Of a DNA stretch of 64,000 nucleotides, positions 59,560 to 64,000 are shown piece by piece. Under the pieces are notes generated by a model, which did no database searches, was not told the origin of the DNA, and saw only the letters and a program-made list of their open reading frames with translations. Each line of letters opens with the position of its first letter. Positions within the stretch are counted from its first letter, which is position 1. A program made the position numbers and the translations under genes. Source of the DNA: Pardosa pseudoannulata (taxonomy: Eukaryota > Arthropoda > Arachnida > Araneae > Lycosidae); assembly GCA_032207245.1 (NCBI GenBank), contig CM063508.1, forward strand, positions 117,021,286 to 117,085,285. Reading direction: 5' to 3'.

Positions 59560-60041
59560 ATGACTTTAATGTCACTGCCAGTTCTTTCAGACCAAAATTA
59601 TTAGTTTATCCTGCTTATTTTTCCCACTATTCCTCTGAGAATAATGCATTCATTATTTATTCTGTTGCTGTCTTTTCGACGACCTTTCTGTCACGATTAC
59701 CAAAAGGAGAGGAGGACGTAAAAATAAATGAGCGACCTCATTTTTACAGTGATCTTGGGTTTTAGAATGTATCGATTTTTTATAAATGCGACGGAACTGA
59801 AATACACGAATGCTTAAAAAGATCGTTTGTCTGGTAACTTTTCTAAGGAACTTTGCAGATTTTACTGAATTTAAAAAATAGCCAAAGATAACATTGGATT
59901 TTTCTCCTTAGCTATTATTTATCTGTTATAGTCAGAAATTTTTTTAAAATAATAATTTAATTTTCCAAAATTAAGTGGCAGAAAAAATAATGACTTACAG
60001 CGTATGGTGGGCGTTATAAAATATATTTGAAAGTTATTGAC
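59560..60041. other. Non-coding sequence, nothing recognised
   Basis: No feature seen. Confidence 0.4.
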
Positions 60042-60542
60042 CAGGAATGGACAAACTTTTTCGGCCGCAGGCGAAAAATCGAGAGAAAATAAATTTGGCG
60101 GGCCAAGATAAATTTTTCTAAAATTTTAAAAAGAATATACAAGTACCTACCGGTTTAAATACGTTAATGAGATGAATGAAATTCCGATTTCATTTTTAAA
60201 AGTTCCTTATACTGAGGTTCGAAGTGAGATGTACTGATTTTAAGGAACGATGCTAAATGATCATCTGTCAGTCTACTTCTGAAATTATTCTTTCTAAGGT
60301 TCAAAGCTGAAAACACTTGTTCACATATAAGAAGCAAATATACCGCTGATCTTCTGGGCGTGAGATAATAAATTTGGGATATAATATTTAAACAAATTAG
60401 AAAAGGGGATGGATATATAATGTATAAATATATATTTCTTTTAATTTGCCTCGGACCGGAAAATTAAAATTCTATCCGCGGGACGGATAAAACCTTCCGG
60501 CGAGTTGGAGTTGACCCGCTGGCCGTAGTTTGCTCATCCCTG
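60042..60542 (-). mobile_element. hAT element remnant, copy 2
   Basis: Reverse-oriented relative of 39970-40452. Ends CAGGAATGGACAAAC and GTTTGCTCATCCCTG. Flanks TTATTGAC and TTACTGAC form an 8-bp duplication with one mismatch. The same dimerisation-domain fragment is visible on the minus strand. Confidence 0.92.
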
Positions 60543-61430
60543 TTACTGACTGTGAGTTATGAAACTTTATATATTTATAAGGTAAAGTATAAATAAAAAG
60601 ATTCCGTTAAATATTTTCATAAATTCAGATAAAATTTTAGAAAAAATTATTTTTTTTATGAAAATTTCTATTAAAGTTCAAAATGCCCCTTCCCACTTAA
60701 TATTTCATAGATGACTATATAACACTTATCAAACAGTCTTAACATATATTAAAATGAATTTGGGTATCCGTTTTAAATTTAAATTACATTCAAATTATTA
60801 AAACTATTTAAATTTAGAGAAGTTTTAATTTTTGACGATAATTCAACACATAGACATAAAAATAACCCTCTATAAATTAACTATTCAACCTATCCACAAA
60901 AAATGGTATTTTTTAAGTAATAATAAAGCAAAAATAAAAGAAAAATTGAAAAGTAATGTGCAAGGGACGTTTTCAAAATTAACGAAATATTTAAAATAAA
61001 TTAATGTTTATAAAAATATCATCTGACTTAAAAAAATTTTTAATGTGTAGTTGTACTACAAAGTATATGCATACCATTTTCATAACCTAAGTGTATAACT
61101 TCTAAACGCCATTCGTAAAGTCTACTGTCCCTTTAATTTTCTAAAAGTAATTGTTTGAAAAATAATGTATGTAGTGGAATACTTTTATTAGATCTCTAAC
61201 CCTCTTTTTTACCTGAACCTCATTTGATGTTTCTAATTTAAGTAATGAAAAATAGCTTTTCTACAAACTTTTATCTTCAGGGACACCTCTTATACATACA
61301 TCTCGGCGTCATAAGTAACGTTATATTTGATTTAGTTCTCAACAGGAGCGTAGAGAAAATTTTTAAGGGGGGGGAGATTTACAGCCCAGACTTTCGCCCT
61401 CTTCGCTACGCCTCTGGTTTTCGATAAACA
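60543..61430. other. AT-rich non-coding sequence
   Basis: Nothing recognised. Confidence 0.4.
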
Positions 61431-61431
61431 T

Positions 61432-61865
61432 TTTGTAGCATGAGACAGGGACCTACAGTTTAAAGCTGATTCCAAGCGGTTTCAAAAATTCATGAAGCTT
61501 AGTGACGTAGGGGTAGCCCTTCGTGCTCCCGCGACAAAGGTCCGAGGTTCGATCCCCGGGCTGGGCAAGGTTGACTCAGCCTTTCATCTCTTCAGTGGGT
61601 TGATAAACTGAGGAACAAGCATACTTGGGAACTAAACACTGAATGTTCCGCGTAAAATTCAGCACCTAAACGAAACATAAACTTCGCACCCCCAGGGCCC
61701 TTGGTCTCAGAAACGGGGACTGGCACCATAGGCCCTGACCACCTAGGGGCTGTTGCACAGAGGAGTTTAGTTATTTTTAACGAGTATTCCTGCCATCAGT
61801 TGGATTCGAACCCGGGAACTGCGTTACCGAAAAGCAGCACCATACCCATTCGCCCGTTGTTCGTC
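61432..61865 (-). mobile_element. Old SINE family 1 copy split by another SINE
   Basis: Minus-strand halves at 61432-61500 (GAGACAGGGACCTACAG, GCTGATTCCAAGCGG) and about 61790-61865 (GGATTCGAACCCGGGAACTG) flank the insert at 61501-61782. Confidence 0.8.
61501..61782 (+). mobile_element. SINE family 3 (tRNA-like head, conserved central domain)
   Basis: B-box-like GAGGTTCGATCCCCGGG, then GTTGACTCAGCCTTTCATC, GTGGGTTGATAAACTGAG and CACCCCCAGGGCCCTTGG. The central block resembles the V-type SINE domain found in several animal groups, from memory. Inserted in an older SINE. Confidence 0.75.
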
Positions 61866-61869
61866 ATTT

Positions 61870-62905
61870 GGTAGCACAAGATTGAAATACAGATGTCTCT
61901 GATATTTCGAATATAGAAACGCAATATTTTGTGTATTATTTTGGTCTCTTTACCGACTGAAATTCGAATTAGAAGATATATCTGCCAAATTAAATTTGCA
62001 ACCTCAAATGTGTGCCGCATTTGTGTGCTTGTGTATAAAAATCATTCACAAAAATATATTTTACCTGGAACAATGATATTTTGTAAGATATCTATTTGTT
62101 CGCCTTATATTATGGATCATGACAACTAATCACTGATTAAATGCCATGTATTTTCTTGATAGTTAATTGCAAACTAACTGTTACCCATCAAAACAACGGT
62201 AAACTTTTCCTCATCATACAAATTCTATTCTCAGATCCATAGTCAGTGGTATCAACCTGTTTAAACGATGTACTTGAAATAAAAACCAGTAATCCAATTG
62301 CTTAAGCTAATTCTATATTTCTTGAATATTCCCCGTCCTCCATACCAAGTTGTCCTAATCTTGTGAGGTACAAGTTGGTAATCTATAAGACTTACCCCAA
62401 ATAATAAAATTTTTATGATCCCAAAGGTAATCCATGTCCAAACACAAGGCACGTACGTTTTGGCAGCGACGGCAGTGAAGTATTAATGCCATAGCTTTAA
62501 AGGGGTACGAAATTAGTAAATGACGGACCATTGGGCCGAGCGAATGGAAGGTTTGCAATCGAATTCTCAACACAAGAAGAAAGTCAAAGTTACCCCAAAG
62601 AACGTGGAATGTATTACGTAACACTCACAACTTTCAAGGGGGAAAAAAAAAAACAACCCTGACCAGCAATATGCAATAGGAAAGGAAAACGGACCTGAGA
62701 TGGGACCATTGCCAGGATTGGTCTTGTCGAAATGCTGCATGACCAAATTATCAAATCCTTAATGAGAACTAAATCTTACAAGCCGTTGTTATACAATATC
62801 TCAGTTCTTTCGATGCGGACCTTTCGGGACACCACCAGATTTCACTGACGTGAAGACAATGAAAAACCAAGTGTTTCCAGTTCACCATCAAGCGCACACA
62901 ATTTG
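61870..62905. other. Non-coding sequence, nothing recognised
   Basis: No repeat or gene motif identified. Confidence 0.4.
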
Positions 62906-62908
62906 TTC

Positions 62909-63017
62909 TTACCGAATATTTTGAGTTATTGTTCTGTGATGATCCCACCGCCGGTGATGAGCTAGTTGAGACAGAACTTCGATGAAAAGCTATTCAGACT
63001 CACTCCCAGGTAGAGAG
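62909..63017. repeat. Dispersed ~109-bp repeat, copy 1
   Basis: CGAATATTTTGAGTTATTG at the start and TCACTCCCAGGTAGAGAG at the end recur at 63775-63883. Confidence 0.85.
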
Positions 63018-63159
63018 AATATATCTGTCTTCTATCACTGGAGTTCTCCCTTCTTTCCTGTCAACACTGATCTTCAAGGTCCCCCGAATGCCAACAATGA
63101 AAACCCCATGGTTGAATAAATCTCTATCTGACGACTTGCGAACTTTCCGAAATTGGAAA

Positions 63160-63305
63160 GATGTTTCCTGCCTTATGAAATCACAGTTCGTGGGTTCGAA
63201 TCTCGATGCTGGCATGGATGTTCGTATATGTTCGAAATCAGCTTTAAGCAGGAGGTAGCAGTCTCATTAATCTTCATATTGGAAAATATAGCGTTTCAAA
63301 CCAAA
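63160..63305 (+). mobile_element. SINE family 1, 5'-incomplete
   Basis: GTGGGTTCGAATCTCG (B box), GGCATGGATGTTCG, GCTTTAAGCAGGAGG and a CAAACCAAAAAC tail. Confidence 0.8.
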
Positions 63306-63774
63306 AACAAGGATAAGGAAATAATATCCCTAATTGCCAAATCATTGGTAGTAATAATAATAATAAAATTCTGACAAATAATCATTCTTAAACAGTTACG
63401 TATATTCAGCACTTTTAAGCCTCTATTAAACATTGTCACAATCGGGGTTTGTACATATGGAACAAACACATGTACACACAATCATATATATATATAGTAA
63501 TAAATCTTATATGAAAATTTTCAGAAAAATCAATCGGTTAACGTGTAGTCACCAAAACCCAGATAAAGCAATGATTCTTATTTCTTGGCTCACGTGTGTT
63601 AGGAAAATAAGTTTTAATATCGTGTAATAAAACTTGCACCATTCTCTTTTTACCATCAATTTTGTTTAAAATGACAAAGTCAATTAAAAAAACCTTTATT
63701 TCTCTTCCGATTGTAGAAAAAGAAAGATCTAGAGAATACGGGGTTAGGGGGTTACACCCAAGGACAACTAATTC
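63306..63774. other. AT-rich non-coding sequence
   Basis: Only a short (TA)n near 63483-63496. Confidence 0.4.
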
Positions 63775-63883
63775 CTACCGAATATTTTGAGTTATTGTAC
63801 TGTGATGATCCCATGGCAGGTGATGAGTTGGTTGAGACAGAAGTTCGAGCACAGCTTATTCAGACTCACTCCCAGGTAGAGAG
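63775..63883. repeat. Dispersed ~109-bp repeat, copy 2
   Basis: Near-identical to 62909-63017. Confidence 0.85.
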
Positions 63884-63925
63884 TATGGGGTTGGCACCCC
63901 CTCCAAGACATGCAGTATATATACA

Positions 63926-63927
63926 CA

Positions 63928-63959
<32 letters not shown>
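63926..63959. repeat. (TG)n(GA)n microsatellite
   Basis: Compound dinucleotide run close to the window's end. Confidence 0.9.
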
Positions 63960-64000
63960 TAATACGACGGACTTCTCGATGGGTGGTTGCAGTCATGGCC

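Noticed and set aside
62261..62624. Overlapping minus-strand open frames
   Set aside because: No motif recognised and no consistent reading frame.

Overview
The window is AT-rich, intron-rich eukaryotic DNA with two 100-base N gaps (12393-12492 and 40532-40631). It holds one clearly recognisable cellular gene and a dense layer of mobile elements. Tc1/mariner, Tigger/pogo, hAT, piggyBac, RNase H-bearing LINE and several tRNA-derived SINE families, with many (TA)n tracts, point to an arthropod and most likely an arachnid such as a spider. That placement is an inference from element types, not a measured match.

Gene: a plus-strand DExH-box RNA helicase of the DHX30 type runs from about 14180 (possibly 12341 or further upstream) to a stop codon at 50597-50599. 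Thirteen exons join with matching phases and good splice sites, and a fourteenth (19411-19490/19497) is likely. They encode two double-stranded-RNA-binding domains, the two RecA helicase lobes with motifs I to VI, and the winged-helix, HA2 and OB-fold C-terminal region, about 1,100 residues in all. The true N-terminus is not secured because a gap lies next to the only upstream candidate first exon.

Layout. 1-12.2 kb: mobile elements only, including two TIR elements embedded in (TA)n, a Tc1 fragment, a 47-bp minisatellite after a 43-base A run, and a foldback element with a second palindromic element nested in one arm. 12.2-14.2 kb: candidate first exon, gap, and sequence with no recognised content. 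14.2-50.6 kb: the helicase gene; its introns carry SINEs, a 5'-truncated LINE with target duplication, hAT and Tigger elements, a mariner deletion derivative, an old LINE reverse-transcriptase fragment and a 1.12-kb tandem duplication. 50.6-64 kb: no cellular gene seen; a piggyBac remnant, SINEs, a second mariner derivative, a 163-bp satellite array with a higher-order duplication carrying a SINE and a Tigger MITE, a second hAT copy and a SINE inserted into a SINE.

I found no prokaryotic-style system, CRISPR array, rRNA or intact functional tRNA. The most unusual material is structural: nested palindromes, a satellite higher-order unit built around mobile elements, a dispersed repeat family whose copies all end beside a microsatellite, and empty/filled site pairs that fix element borders.
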